Assembly (NCBI GenBank): GCA_934675115.1
Contig: CAKUPH010000032.1
Span: 1-21,942, forward strand
Reading direction: 5' to 3'
DNA from: an uncultured Oscillospiraceae bacterium
Lineage (GTDB): Bacteria; Bacillota; Clostridia; Oscillospirales; Oscillospiraceae
Length of the DNA stretch: 21,942 bases
Below, one piece after another: positions 1 through 7,496 of the stretch. A program made the position numbers and the translations under genes. The notes under the pieces are model-generated. The model saw nothing but the letters and a program-made list of their open reading frames with translations. It was not told the DNA's origin and searched no databases. Within the stretch, counting starts at the first letter, position 1, and each line of letters opens with the position of its first letter.

Positions 1-1453
1 CCATCCGGGTGAAGCCGATGCGGAACTGGTTCTGGAGCAGCTCGCCCACGCAGCGCAGGCGGCGGTTGCCCAGATGGTCGATGTCGTCGGCGGAGCCGAC
101 GCCGAAGGCCAGACAGTTCAGATAGTTGATGGACGCCATGATGTCGTCCACGATGATGTGCTTGGGGATGAGGGCGTCCATATTGTCGTGAATGAGCTCC
201 TTGAACTCATCCTCGCTCAGGCCCTCGGCGTCCCGGCGCTCCAGCAGCTCCATGAGCACGGAGTAGCGCACCTTCTCGGACACACCGGTCTCCTCGGGGT
301 CAAAGTCCACGAAGCCCTTCATGTCCACCATGTGGTTGGAGAACACCTTGACCATATGGACGCCGGTGTGCAGGTCGTCCACCTCCACCACGGCCTCGTT
401 CACGCCGCGGGTCTCCAGCTCCTTGGCGCGCTCGCGGGTGAGCACCTCGCCCGCCTCGGCCAGGATCTCGCCGGTGCGGGGGTCGGCCACAGGGGCGGCC
501 AGCTTCTGGCCGGTCAGACGGCTCCAGATGGCCAGCTTCTTGTTGAACTTATAGCGGCCCACGGCGGACAGGTCGTACCGGCGGGGGTCAAAGAACAGGG
601 TGTTGAGCAGGCTCTCGGCGGAGTCCACCGTGGGGGGCTCGCCGGGGCGCAGCTTGCGGTAGATCTCCAGCAGGGACTCCTCGTAGGTCTTGCAGGTGTC
701 CTTCTCCAGCGTGGCCAGCAGTCGGGGATCCTCGCCGAACATGTCGATGATCTCCGCGTCGGTCTTGGGGCCGACGGCGCGGATCAGGCAGGTAACGGGC
801 AGCTTGCGGTTCTTGTCGATGCGGACATAGAACACGTCGGACAGGTCCGTCTCATACTCCAGCCATGCGCCGCGGTAGGGGATGACGGTAGTGGCGTAGG
901 TCACGTTGCCAGCCTTGTCCTCGTTCCTGGAGTAATACACGCCGGGGGAACGGACGATCTGGGAGACGATGACGCGCTCCGCGCCGTTGATGACGAAGGT
1001 GCCGGCGTCGGTCATGAGCGGGAAGTCGCCCATGAAGATCTCCTGCTCCTTGATCTCCTCCGTCTCCTTGTTGCGCAGGCGGACCTGCACCTTGATGGGG
1101 GCGGCGTAGGTGGCGTCCTGCGCCTTGCACTCCTCAATGGTGTACTTGGGGGGATCATCCATGGAGAAGCCGATAAAGGACAGCTCCAGATTCCCCGCAT
1201 AGTCCGTGATGGCCTCTACGTCGTCGAATACTTCCTGCAGGCCGGTCTCAAAGAACCACTTGTAGGATTTCTTCTGGATCTCCAGCAGGTAGGGCATCTC
1301 CAGAATCTCCTCCCTGCGGGCGAAGCTCTTGCGCAGGGTCTTGCCATAGTAGACGTCCTTGACTCTGTCTGTGACCTTCATTGCCATTTCCGAATCACGC
1401 TCCACTCGTAAAGGATTTTTGCCGGCACACCCGGCGTTGTTGTCACTTTGCAT
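1..1453 (-). CDS. rpoB: RNA polymerase beta subunit, N-terminal part (cut by window edge)
   Basis: Beta subunit of RNA polymerase; with beta' it forms the catalytic cleft for transcription. The - strand frame is open from about 1453 to base 1 and encodes roughly the first 484 residues. Visible hallmarks are [27 protein letters not shown] and [18 protein letters not shown] (about residues 155-172), the conserved beta-protrusion/lobe region. The window ends at [16 protein letters not shown], just before the rifampicin-resistance region. The start is uncertain. The ATG at 1453 has AAGAGG five bases upstream; the ATG at 1387 (MAMKVTDRV) matches the usual family N-terminus better but has no good ribosome site. 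It has its own promoter and a divergent upstream gene, so it is not directly downstream of rplL here. Identity is certain; the start is about 60:40 for 1453. Confidence 0.96.
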   Translation of the reverse strand, partial: MQSDNNAGCAGKNPLRVERDSEMAMKVTDRVKDVYYGKTLRKSFARREEILEMPYLLEIQKKSYKWFFETGLQEVFDDVEAITDYAGNLELSFIGFSMDDPPKYTIEECKAQDATYAAPIKVQVRLRNKETEEIKEQEIFMGDFPLMTDAGTFVINGAERVIVSQIVRSPGVYYSRNEDKAGNVTYATTVIPYRGAWLEYETDLSDVFYVRIDKNRKLPVTCLIRAVGPKTDAEIIDMFGEDPRLLATLEKDTCKTYEESLLEIYRKLRPGEPPTVDSAESLLNTLFFDPRRYDLSAVGRYKFNKKLAIWSRLTGQKLAAPVADPRTGEILAEAGEVLTRERAKELETRGVNEAVVEVDDLHTGVHMVKVFSNHMVDMKGFVDFDPEETGVSEKVRYSVLMELLERRDAEGLSEDEFKELIHDNMDALIPKHIIVDDIMASINYLNCLAFGVGSADDIDHLGNRRLRCVGELLQNQFRIGFTRM

Positions 1454-1546
1454 TTTTTCCTCTTGCATTCTGCACTTCCGTCTGTTATACTGCATTTAGC
1501 GTGGGGGTGTATTCCCCTGGATCAACGCTGTCTATAAAAGCAATTT

Positions 1547-1575
1547 ATTATACTATTTCCATGGTTGCCTGTCAA
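1547..1575 (-). promoter_or_regulatory. sigma-A promoter of rpoB
   Basis: Read on the - strand, TTGACA (1570-1575) and TATAAT (1547-1552) are separated by exactly 17 bases, a perfect consensus promoter. It predicts a start near 1540 and a leader of about 85 bases before the ATG at 1453. The leader contains a G4/C4 hairpin candidate around 1501-1530. Confidence 0.85.
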
Positions 1576-1735
1576 GCCGCGTCTTGCACAGACAGCCGTT
1601 TTTTTATGCCCGCCTTTTGGACAGTTTTCATGGTTTCCACCCATTTTTCGGCCGGTTTTTCCCATTTTGCGGAAGCGCACCGCCCTATCCCCTCTCCCGC
1701 GGAGAATTTTTCCTGCCTTTCACATAAATATTATG

Positions 1736-1764
1736 TTGACAAAATAGTTTCAAAGGGTTACAAT
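1736..1764 (+). promoter_or_regulatory. sigma-A promoter for the 1830 gene
   Basis: TTGACA (1736-1741) and TACAAT (1759-1764) with a 17-base spacer, facing the gene at 1830. It is divergent from the rpoB promoter about 160 bases away. The predicted start of transcription (about 1771) falls inside a perfect 16-base palindrome, suggesting repression at the start site. Confidence 0.8.
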
Positions 1765-1807
1765 GGTTACAAATTTGTAACAAGTCCGGTTACAGACCTC
1801 GTAACCG
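1756..1807 (+). promoter_or_regulatory. Clustered GTTAC palindromes, candidate operator
   Basis: Five copies of the core GTTAC (direct or inverted) lie within 52 bases: GGTTAC at 1756, 1765 and 1788, and GTAAC at 1777 and 1801. They make a perfect palindrome GTTACAAATTTGTAAC (1766-1781) and an inverted pair CGGTTAC-N7-GTAACCG (1787-1807). The cluster overlaps the -10 element and the early transcribed region of the 1830 gene. I do not recognise the cognate regulator; a dimeric HTH repressor is an inference. Confidence 0.6.
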
Positions 1808-1829
1808 TTTCATTTTCAGGAGGCACAGC

Positions 1830-2120
1830 ATGGCTGACAACAACAACGTTTTAATGTATAAAGGGCACCCCCTCCGCCGCAAAGGCAGCCTTATTTATTA
1901 CGGCTCCATGGCTGACAAATACATTATTATGATCCAAGTCATGAGCACCACCAAGGACGGCGGGCTTGAGATTGCCGACAAGGTCAACCTTCAGCTCCAG
2001 CTCACCGACCCCGACCTGAAGAGCCGGGACCGGGTGGTCAAGAAGAGCGACCTGCCCGACCTGTTCTCCGCCATCGACATGGGCGCCACGTGGCTCATGC
2101 GGGCGCTGGCCGGCAAATAA
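1830..2120 (+). CDS. Small conserved protein of unknown function (96 aa)
   Basis: Small soluble protein with no signal peptide or membrane segment. The ATG at 1830 is preceded by AGGAGG at a good distance and by a strong promoter. The sequence (MADNNNVLMYKGHPLRRKG at the start, then YYGSMADKYIIMIQV, DKVNLQLQLTDPDLKSRDRVVKKSDLP, and a C-terminal helix LFSAIDMGATWLMRALAGK) resembles short proteins I recall from Clostridia that have no assigned function. The hydrophobic and beta-alternating pattern suggests a small alpha/beta fold. It ends 52 bases before the NlpC/P60 gene with no terminator between them, so the two are probably co-transcribed. The palindromic operator at its promoter implies conditional expression. 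No function can be claimed. Confidence 0.85.
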   Translation: MADNNNVLMYKGHPLRRKGSLIYYGSMADKYIIMIQVMSTTKDGGLEIADKVNLQLQLTDPDLKSRDRVVKKSDLPDLFSAIDMGATWLMRALAGK

Positions 2121-2172
2121 CGAAAGCATTTACACCTTTGACTGATAAAAACCAGATTTGGAGGCCTTTGAC

Positions 2173-3141
2173 ATGGTTCGCTGCAAACTCATCGTCCGGA
2201 ACGTCGTCGCTGCTGCCCTGACCCTGTCCCTTACCGTCGGCATCTCTTCCGCCGCCTTCGGTACCGGCACCGTCACCGCCAAGTCCCTCCGTCTCCGCGA
2301 GAAGGCCTCCGCTTCCTCCGCTACGCTGGAGACTGTGGCGAAGGGCACCGAGGTCACTGTCCTCGCCGACATTCAGGACGGCTGGTACAAGGTACAGGTC
2401 GGCGATCTGACCGGCTTTATGTCCGCCGAGTATCTGGACGTTGTTCCCGACGACAGCAGCGAGACCGAGGCCGCTCCCGCCCTTGAGGACGGCGCGGACC
2501 TCTCCGATGAGGAAGCCGCCGCTGAAGAGGACGAGGTCAAGGAAGAGAAGCTGGCCAAGGTCAATGCTTCCTCCCTGAACGTCCGCAGCGGCCCGGGCAC
2601 CAGCTACGACAAGGTCGGCAAGCTCTCTTCCGGCACTGTGGTCACCATTCTGGACGAAGCCAACGGCTGGGCCAAGATCTCCACCGGCAAGGTCAACGGC
2701 TATGTTTCCAGCGAATATCTCACCGTGGTGGACGCCGCCGCACTGGCCGTCTCCTCCAGTCTGGGCGACGAACTGGTCGCTCTGGCCAAGCAGTATCTGG
2801 GCGTCCGCTACAAGTACGGCGGGGCCTCCCCCTCCGGCTTTGACTGCTCCGGCTTTGTGTACTATCTGTGCAAAGCCATGGGCTACACCGTTCCCCGCAC
2901 CGCTTCCAACCAGTGGGCCGCCGGTTACGCCAGCGTCTCTTGGAGCGACCTGAAACCCGGCGATCTGGTGTTCTTCACCAAAACATATCACAGCTCCAAG
3001 TACATCACCCACGTGGGCATCTATGTCGGCAACGGCCAGTTTATCCACTCTTCCAGCCCCAGCTCTGGCGGCGTGATCTACAGCTCTCTGGTCACCGGCT
3101 ACTACTCCACCCGCTACGTCGGTGCTGTCCGCGTGTTCTAA
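2173..3141 (+). CDS. Secreted SH3-SH3-NlpC/P60 peptidoglycan hydrolase
   Basis: Cell-wall endopeptidase expected to cleave stem peptides outside the membrane. The 322-residue product starts with a signal peptide (VRCKLIVRNVV, hydrophobic core about residues 11-28). It continues with a first bacterial SH3 domain (about 32-91), an acidic Glu/Asp/Ala-rich linker (about 92-127), a second SH3 domain (about 128-188, SLNVRSGPGTSYDKVG) and a C-terminal NlpC/P60 domain (about 198-322). The catalytic Cys225 lies in GFDCSGFV, His280 in ITHVGIYVG and a third polar His292 in QFIHSSS. The ATG at 2173 is chosen because GGAGG lies 8 bases upstream; an in-frame TTG at 2158 would overlap that site. A terminator follows directly. 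The substrate bond is inferred from the family. Confidence 0.93.
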   Translation: MVRCKLIVRNVVAAALTLSLTVGISSAAFGTGTVTAKSLRLREKASASSATLETVAKGTEVTVLADIQDGWYKVQVGDLTGFMSAEYLDVVPDDSSETEAAPALEDGADLSDEEAAAEEDEVKEEKLAKVNASSLNVRSGPGTSYDKVGKLSSGTVVTILDEANGWAKISTGKVNGYVSSEYLTVVDAAALAVSSSLGDELVALAKQYLGVRYKYGGASPSGFDCSGFVYYLCKAMGYTVPRTASNQWAAGYASVSWSDLKPGDLVFFTKTYHSSKYITHVGIYVGNGQFIHSSSPSSGGVIYSSLVTGYYSTRYVGAVRVF

Positions 3142-3158
3142 TCATCTGAATTTCTAAG

Positions 3159-3190
3159 CCCTCCGGCATCCGCCCGGAGGGTTTTTCTTT
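3159..3190 (+). terminator. Intrinsic terminator after the NlpC/P60 gene
   Basis: CCCTCCGG (3159-3166) pairs with CCGGAGGG (3174-3181) across a 7-base loop and runs into TTTTTCTTT. Confidence 0.9.
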
Positions 3191-3260
3191 GAGAGATCAT
3201 TTCTTTCAACGGGCTTTTCTTTCATTTATGTTACGGCCAGCAAAATTTTCCCGCTATCCC

Positions 3261-3289
3261 TTTACTTTTCTCTCCTGCCGGGGTACAAT
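3261..3289 (+). promoter_or_regulatory. sigma-A promoter of ireB
   Basis: TTTACT (3261-3266) and TACAAT (3284-3289) with a 17-base spacer, about 30 bases before the AGGGGGG ribosome site of ireB. Confidence 0.7.
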
Positions 3290-3322
3290 AGTTTCAGAAT
3301 TTTTGCAGGGGGGTGCTCTCAA

Positions 3323-3574
3323 ATGCCCGATATGGACTACACACGCAAGTTCAACGTCCTCGGTGACAAGGACGCAGAGATCAAATATATCCTCACCACC
3401 GTTTACAACGCGCTTCAGGAGAAGGGCTATAACCCCATCAACCAAATCGTGGGCTACATCCTCTCCGAGGACCCCACCTATATCACCAACTACAACAACG
3501 CCCGGACCCTTATCCGCCGTCTCGACCGGGACGAGCTGCTTCAGGTGCTGCTGAAAAGCTATCTGTCCGAGTAA
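3323..3574 (+). CDS. ireB: IreB family regulatory phosphoprotein (UPF0297/YrzL)
   Basis: Small cytoplasmic protein (83 aa). In Enterococcus faecalis, IreB is a substrate of the PASTA kinase IreK and tunes cephalosporin resistance and envelope homeostasis. The family block is unmistakable: [23 protein letters not shown], then [22 protein letters not shown]. Length matches the family (80-90 aa). The N-terminal tail, where the known phosphothreonines lie, keeps only Thr7 here ([10 protein letters not shown]). The ATG at 3323 has a G-rich ribosome site seven bases upstream. It is a single-gene unit between its own promoter and a terminator. In many Firmicutes ireB lies between alaS and ruvX; that linkage is absent here. 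Identity is secure; the role in this organism is inferred. Confidence 0.93.
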   Translation: MPDMDYTRKFNVLGDKDAEIKYILTTVYNALQEKGYNPINQIVGYILSEDPTYITNYNNARTLIRRLDRDELLQVLLKSYLSE

Positions 3575-3589
3575 TTTTCCATCCCTCCG

Positions 3590-3623
3590 GAGGGCCGCCT
3601 GCGCGGCCCTCTTTCTGTTTTTT
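3590..3623 (+). terminator. Intrinsic terminator after ireB
   Basis: AGGGCCGC (3591-3598) pairs with GCGGCCCT (3603-3610), extended by a G-C pair at the base, followed by a T-rich run ending in TTTTTT. Confidence 0.88.
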
Positions 3624-3649
3624 CAAACATTCTTTAAGCGATTCTTAAA

Positions 3650-3679
3650 TGGACACTGCCGCCTCTTCTGTGCTATACT
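3650..3679 (+). promoter_or_regulatory. Promoter of the transglutaminase-like lipoprotein
   Basis: TGGACA (3650-3655) and TATACT (3674-3679) with an 18-base spacer, and a TGC extended -10 directly upstream. The leader is very short (about 15 bases). Confidence 0.6.
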
Positions 3680-3700
3680 GTGGCAAAGAGGTGGTTTTTT

Positions 3701-4822
3701 ATGACAAAACGGATCGTCCCCATCCTGCTGGCCCTCAGCCTGCTTCTGTCCGCCTGCTCCAAAGCGCCGCAGGACGTCACAGAGCAGTCCTGCTCCACCA
3801 TTCTGCAGGTCATGCTGGAAGAGGCCGGTCCCGATGCCGCCGAACTGTACCTCTCCGATCCCGACGTCACGGACTACGCCGACGTTTACTACGGCCTGAC
3901 GGGCATCGACCTGCCCGACGGAGCCATCGCCCGGGCGGGCGGCGCAAGCGCCTTTGAGCTGGCCGTTTTCATGCTCAGCGACGACGATATCCCCGCCGCC
4001 GTGGAGCGGCTTCAGGACTACCTGCTCCAGCGGCAGGGCGACTTCACCGGCTACGCCCCCGATCAGGCCGCCATGGTGGAAAACGCGCTGGTTCTGAGCC
4101 GCACCGGGCACGTGGCCCTCATCATTGCCGACGACCCCGAGGCCGTGCGGGCCGCCTTTGACAGCTGCTTCGGCGGCGGTGCCAACGCCGTGGGTGTGCC
4201 CGAGGTGCTCCAGTCCGACCGGCTGGACAACGGCCGCATCCCCTATACCGATCCCGGGCTGGACGACATGACCATCTACGACACCTCCGCCATCCTGTCC
4301 GCGTGGCGGGGCGGCGACGCCGCTTCCCTGTCCGAAAAGGACGCCGTCACCCTGTCTGCCGCCGCCGGGATCCTTAGTGAAGTGCTGACCGGCGATATGA
4401 CCGACCTCGAAAAGGAGCGGGCCATTTACCGCTGGCTCTGTGCCAATGTAGAGTACGACTGGACCCATCAGGATTCGCAGACGGAAACGCCCCGGGAGTC
4501 CTTTGAGCCCTACGGCGCGCTGGTGAACCGCACCGCCGTCTGTCTGGGCTTCGCCAGCGGTTTTCAGCTGCTTATGGACATGGCGGACATCGAATGCATC
4601 ACCGTCGTCGGCGCGGCTTTCCAGAGCCGGGAGAACCACGCCTGGAACGAGGTCAAGCTGGACGGAAGGTGGTACTGCGTGGACGCCACGTGGGACGCGG
4701 GCATGGACGCTCCGGACTGCTGGAGCTATTTCAACGTCACCAGCGACTGGATGGCGGACACCGACCACCAGTGGGACTATCAGAACGTCCCGGAGGCCAT
4801 TACCGAGGGCGGCGGCGCATAA
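3701..4822 (+). CDS. Lipoprotein with DUF4358-like region and transglutaminase-like domain
   Basis: Predicted membrane-anchored extracellular enzyme or binding protein of 373 aa. The signal peptide ends in a lipobox, LLSAC, with Cys19 as the lipidated residue. Residues about 25-160 resemble the DUF4358 region common in clostridial lipoproteins. Residues about 235-370 form a transglutaminase-like cysteine-peptidase fold: Cys281 in TAVCLGFASGF, His313 in RENHAWNEV and Asp328 in WYCVDATWD make the expected Cys-His-Asp triad. This suggests peptidase or amidase activity on wall or surface proteins, by family analogy only. The ATG at 3701 is chosen because AAGAGGTGG precedes it; the in-frame GTG at 3680 would add seven residues before the signal peptide. 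It is monocistronic with a strong terminator after it. DUF4358 assignment is moderately sure, the transglutaminase part strong. Confidence 0.88.
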   Translation: MTKRIVPILLALSLLLSACSKAPQDVTEQSCSTILQVMLEEAGPDAAELYLSDPDVTDYADVYYGLTGIDLPDGAIARAGGASAFELAVFMLSDDDIPAAVERLQDYLLQRQGDFTGYAPDQAAMVENALVLSRTGHVALIIADDPEAVRAAFDSCFGGGANAVGVPEVLQSDRLDNGRIPYTDPGLDDMTIYDTSAILSAWRGGDAASLSEKDAVTLSAAAGILSEVLTGDMTDLEKERAIYRWLCANVEYDWTHQDSQTETPRESFEPYGALVNRTAVCLGFASGFQLLMDMADIECITVVGAAFQSRENHAWNEVKLDGRWYCVDATWDAGMDAPDCWSYFNVTSDWMADTDHQWDYQNVPEAITEGGGA

Positions 4823-4847
4823 ACCCTGATTTGAATTGATGCAAAAG

Positions 4848-4887
4848 AAAAAACCGATGAAAAGCACATGCTTTTCATCGGTTTTTT
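4848..4887. terminator. Bidirectional terminator between lipoprotein gene and arginine cluster
   Basis: AAACCGATGAAAAG (4851-4864) pairs with CTTTTCATCGGTTT (4871-4884) around a 6-base loop, with A-runs on the left and T-runs on the right. It can stop the lipoprotein transcript on + and the arg cluster transcript on -. Confidence 0.9.
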
Positions 4888-4905
4888 CGCAGTTTCCCGG
4901 GTTTT

Positions 4906-5067
4906 TCACGTGCTTGTTCCGTCCTCAGAAGTCAGGTTGCACGGCGCGTTCCGCTCCTCCTGCCGAAGCCAACGATGGCTGGTCCGGTCGATAAGCATCG
5001 CTCCCACCGGCGCGGTGATGAGGATGGCGGTGACGGACACAACGGGCACTATGCCTCCGTACCCGTT
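4906..5067 (-). pseudogene. Remnant: C-terminal end of a cation:proton antiporter
   Basis: Directly downstream of argF, an open stretch on the - strand reads ...IVPVVSVTAILITAPVGAMLID followed by a short polar tail and a stop at 4906-4908. The ILITAPVGA(x)ID pattern is the last transmembrane segment of NhaP/CPA1-type cation:proton antiporters. A stop lies just upstream at 5068-5070, and only about 25 bases separate the remnant from argF, so the remaining ~350+ residues of a normal antiporter are missing. A GTG at 5049 with GGAGG four bases upstream could still allow a 47-residue peptide. A decayed gene left by a deletion is the most likely reading; similarity is by eye only. Confidence 0.6.
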
Positions 5068-5093
5068 CTATCCGCACGGTCTCCCGCCCGCCG

Positions 5094-6008
5094 TCAATCC
5101 TTCATCAGCAGGTACATGACCGCCTTCTGGGCGTGGAGTCGGTTCTCGGCCTCCTCAAAGATCTCGTCGGCGTGGGCCTCGAACACACCTGCGCTGATCT
5201 CCTCACCCCGGTGGGCGGGCAGGCAGTGCTGCACCATGCAGCCGGGATGGGCCAGCTCCATGAGCTTCTCATCCACGCAATAACCGGTGAAAGCCTTCTC
5301 TCGGACGACCTTCTCCTCCTCCTGCCCCATGGACGCCCACACGTCGGTGACCACCACGTCGGCATCCTTGACGGCGTCGGCGGGGGCACGGCACAGCTCG
5401 AACTTCGCGTCGGTGACGGTCTTGGCGAAGGCCAGCACCTCGGGATTGGGGTCATACCCCTCCGGGCAGGCCACGGACACGTCCATGCCGCACTTCAGGC
5501 CGCCCACGATGAGGGAGTTGGCCATGTTGTTGCCGTCGCCGATGAAGGCAAGCTTCAGACCCTCCAGCCGGGTCTGCTTCTCCCGGATGGTCATCAGGTC
5601 GGCCAGCACCTGGCAGGGGTGGCAGAAGTCCGTCAGGCCGTTGATGACGGGGATAGAGGCGTACTTCGCCAGATCCTCCACCTCTTTCTGGGCATAGGTG
5701 CGGATCATGATGCCGTCGCAGTAGCGGCTGAGCACCCGGGCGGTGTCCTCCACCGGCTCGCCCCGGCCGATCTGGCTCTCCTTGCCGGAGAGGAACAGGG
5801 CGTGGCCGCCCAGCTGGTACATACCCACCTCGAAGGACACGCGGGTGCGGGTGGAATTCTTCTCAAAGATCATGGCCAGCGTCTTGCCCTTGAGGTAATC
5901 GTGGGCAATGCCGTGCTTCTGGCTGTATTTCATCTGATCTGCCGTGTCCAAGATCTCGGTGATGTCCTCCCGGGTCAGGTCCAGCAGCTTGAGCAGGTCT
6001 TTTTTCAT
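5094..6008 (-). CDS. argF: Ornithine carbamoyltransferase
   Basis: Transfers the carbamoyl group of carbamoyl phosphate to ornithine, giving citrulline, in the cytoplasm. The 304-aa length is normal for the family. Carbamoyl-phosphate motifs are STRTR (52-56) and HPCQ (130-133). The ornithine side shows DVWASMGQE (222-230) and HCLPAHRGEE (261-270, Cys262). GDGNN (158-162) lies in the second domain. A catabolic ArcB role is not excluded by sequence, but position as the last gene of a biosynthetic cluster, 15 bases after argD with GGGGAG before its ATG, favours ArgF. No carAB is in the window, so carbamoyl phosphate must come from elsewhere. Confidence 0.96.
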   Translation of the reverse strand: MKKDLLKLLDLTREDITEILDTADQMKYSQKHGIAHDYLKGKTLAMIFEKNSTRTRVSFEVGMYQLGGHALFLSGKESQIGRGEPVEDTARVLSRYCDGIMIRTYAQKEVEDLAKYASIPVINGLTDFCHPCQVLADLMTIREKQTRLEGLKLAFIGDGNNMANSLIVGGLKCGMDVSVACPEGYDPNPEVLAFAKTVTDAKFELCRAPADAVKDADVVVTDVWASMGQEEEKVVREKAFTGYCVDEKLMELAHPGCMVQHCLPAHRGEEISAGVFEAHADEIFEEAENRLHAQKAVMYLLMKD

Positions 6009-6023
6009 CGTCTCTCTCCCCTT

Positions 6024-7205
6024 TTATACGCGGCTCAGTGCATCCTTCAGGATGGCAAGGCCCTTGTCGATCTCTTCCACGGTGATGGTCAGCGGCGGCA
6101 GGAACCGCAGCCCCGGCCCGGCGGTCAGGGACAGCAGGCCCGCGCTGTTGAGCCGGGCGCACAGGTCCTTATTGGAATAGCCGTCCGCCACGGCCACGCC
6201 GATCATCAGGCCCATGCCCCGGGTCTTGCCGAGGCAGGGCAGCTCCATGGCCTCAATGGATTTCCGGATATACGCGCCCTTTTTCTTCACGTCCTCCATG
6301 ACGGCATCGTCCAGAATGTCCAGTACGGCGCAGCCCGCGGCGGCGCACACCGGGTTGCCGCCGAAGGTGGTGGCGTGCTGGCCGGGGCCGAGGACCTTCC
6401 GGCACTTCTCGTTTACGAGGAAGCCGCCCATGGGCAGGCCGCCCGCGATACCCTTGGCAAAGGAGCAGGCATCGGGCCGGATGCCGAACTGCTGGAAGCA
6501 GAACAGGGAGCCTGTGCGGCCGATGCCGGTCTGCACCTCGTCCACCAGCAGCAGCCAGTCACGCTCCTCGCAGAGCTTCGCAAGCCCGGCGACAAATTCC
6601 GGCTCCATGGGCAGCACGCCGCCCTCGCCCTGCACCAGCTCCAGCATAACGGCGCACACGTCGTGGCCCGCCACCTCCTGCACGCTGTCCAGCGTGGGGT
6701 CTGCGTAGCGGAAGCCCTCGGTGAAGGGGAAGAAATAGTTGTGGAACACGTCCTGACCGGTGGCGGCGAGGGTGGTGATGGTGCGGCCATGGAAGGAGTG
6801 GTTCAGGGTGATGACCGTCCCCCGGCCCGCGCCGTATTTGTCAAAGGAATACTTCCGGGCCAGCTTGATGATGCCCTCGTTGGCCTCGGCGCCGGAGTTG
6901 CCGAAGAAGGCCGCCGCCATGCCGGAGCGGGTGCACAGCTTCTCCGCCAGCAGCGCATAGGGCTGGGTGTAGAACAGGTTGGAAATGTGCCCCAGCTTGG
7001 CCGCCTGCTCCGCGATGGCCGCCTGCCACCTGGGGTTGGCGGTGCCCACGGAGTTGACGCCGATGCCGGCGGTGAAGTCGATGTACTCCCTGCCGTCCAG
7101 ATCGTACAGGGTGGCCCCGCGGCCGTGGTCGATGGCGATGGGATTCCGACCGTATGTCTGGAGGACATACTGCTCGTCCAGCGCCTTGAGTTCTTCAAAG
7201 GTCAT
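6024..7205 (-). CDS. argD: Acetylornithine aminotransferase
   Basis: PLP-dependent class III aminotransferase that makes N-acetylornithine from N-acetylglutamate semialdehyde, with glutamate as amino donor. The 393-aa product has the family marks in order: FTAGIGVNSVG (about 44-54), GNSGAEANE (102-110) that binds the cofactor phosphate, VDEVQTGIGRTG (221-232, Asp222 to the pyridine nitrogen), and CSFAKGIAGGLPMGGF with the Schiff-base Lys251. HATTFGGNPV near 278-287 is also typical. The start has AAGGGG upstream. It stands between the tandem-repeat spacer after argB and argF. Paralogues such as GabT or succinyl-ornithine aminotransferase are excluded mainly by context. Confidence 0.95.
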   Translation of the reverse strand: MTFEELKALDEQYVLQTYGRNPIAIDHGRGATLYDLDGREYIDFTAGIGVNSVGTANPRWQAAIAEQAAKLGHISNLFYTQPYALLAEKLCTRSGMAAAFFGNSGAEANEGIIKLARKYSFDKYGAGRGTVITLNHSFHGRTITTLAATGQDVFHNYFFPFTEGFRYADPTLDSVQEVAGHDVCAVMLELVQGEGGVLPMEPEFVAGLAKLCEERDWLLLVDEVQTGIGRTGSLFCFQQFGIRPDACSFAKGIAGGLPMGGFLVNEKCRKVLGPGQHATTFGGNPVCAAAGCAVLDILDDAVMEDVKKKGAYIRKSIEAMELPCLGKTRGMGLMIGVAVADGYSNKDLCARLNSAGLLSLTAGPGLRFLPPLTITVEEIDKGLAILKDALSRV

Positions 7206-7234
7206 GTATATTTCCCCTTTTATGTGTTTGAAGC

Positions 7235-7496
7235 TGTCACGCTTTGCTTGTTCGCGACGCGCAGCTTCCCTCCGTCTCAGGCTGGTCTCCGGGCCGCTGC
7301 GCGCCCCTTCGCTCGCCTTCGCTTCAGTCCATCTGCGCTGCTCCCGACGGCTCCGCGCTTCTTATTGTCACGCTCCGCCTGTTCGCGACGCGCAGCTTCC
7401 CTCCGTCTCAGGCTGGTCTTCGGGCCGCTGCGCGCCCCTCCGCTCGCCTTCGCTTCAGTCCATCTGCGCTGCTCTCGACGGCTCCGCGCTTCTTAT
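7235..7496. repeat. Tandem 131-bp direct repeat between argB and argD
   Basis: Two head-to-tail units (7235-7365 and 7366-7496) differ at only about six of 131 positions. The second unit ends in the argB stop codon, so each unit carries the sequence CAATAA of the argB end plus about 125 bases of spacer. Each unit contains an 8-base inverted pair CGCGCAGC / GCTGCGCG (7258-7265 and 7296-7303 in unit 1). No convincing protein is encoded: open frames through it are low-complexity Arg/Ser/Ala strings. It is probably a copy-number-variable interspersed repeat; the function is unknown. Confidence 0.9.

Noticed and set aside
74..1411. 445-codon open frame opposite rpoB, and similar frames opposite argG, the Clp gene and the SDR
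   Set aside because: Antisense to conserved proteins and low-complexity in sequence.
1381..1854. 157-codon + strand frame over the rpoB/1830 promoter region
   Set aside because: Covers two divergent promoters and the operator; Phe/Ser/Pro-rich, no ribosome site.
4906..5049. Functional 47-aa small membrane protein started at GTG 5049
   Set aside because: The sequence matches the last helix of larger antiporters, so a remnant is simpler; kept only as a possibility.
7235..7496. CRISPR array
   Set aside because: Two long tandem units without spacers; a simple tandem duplication.
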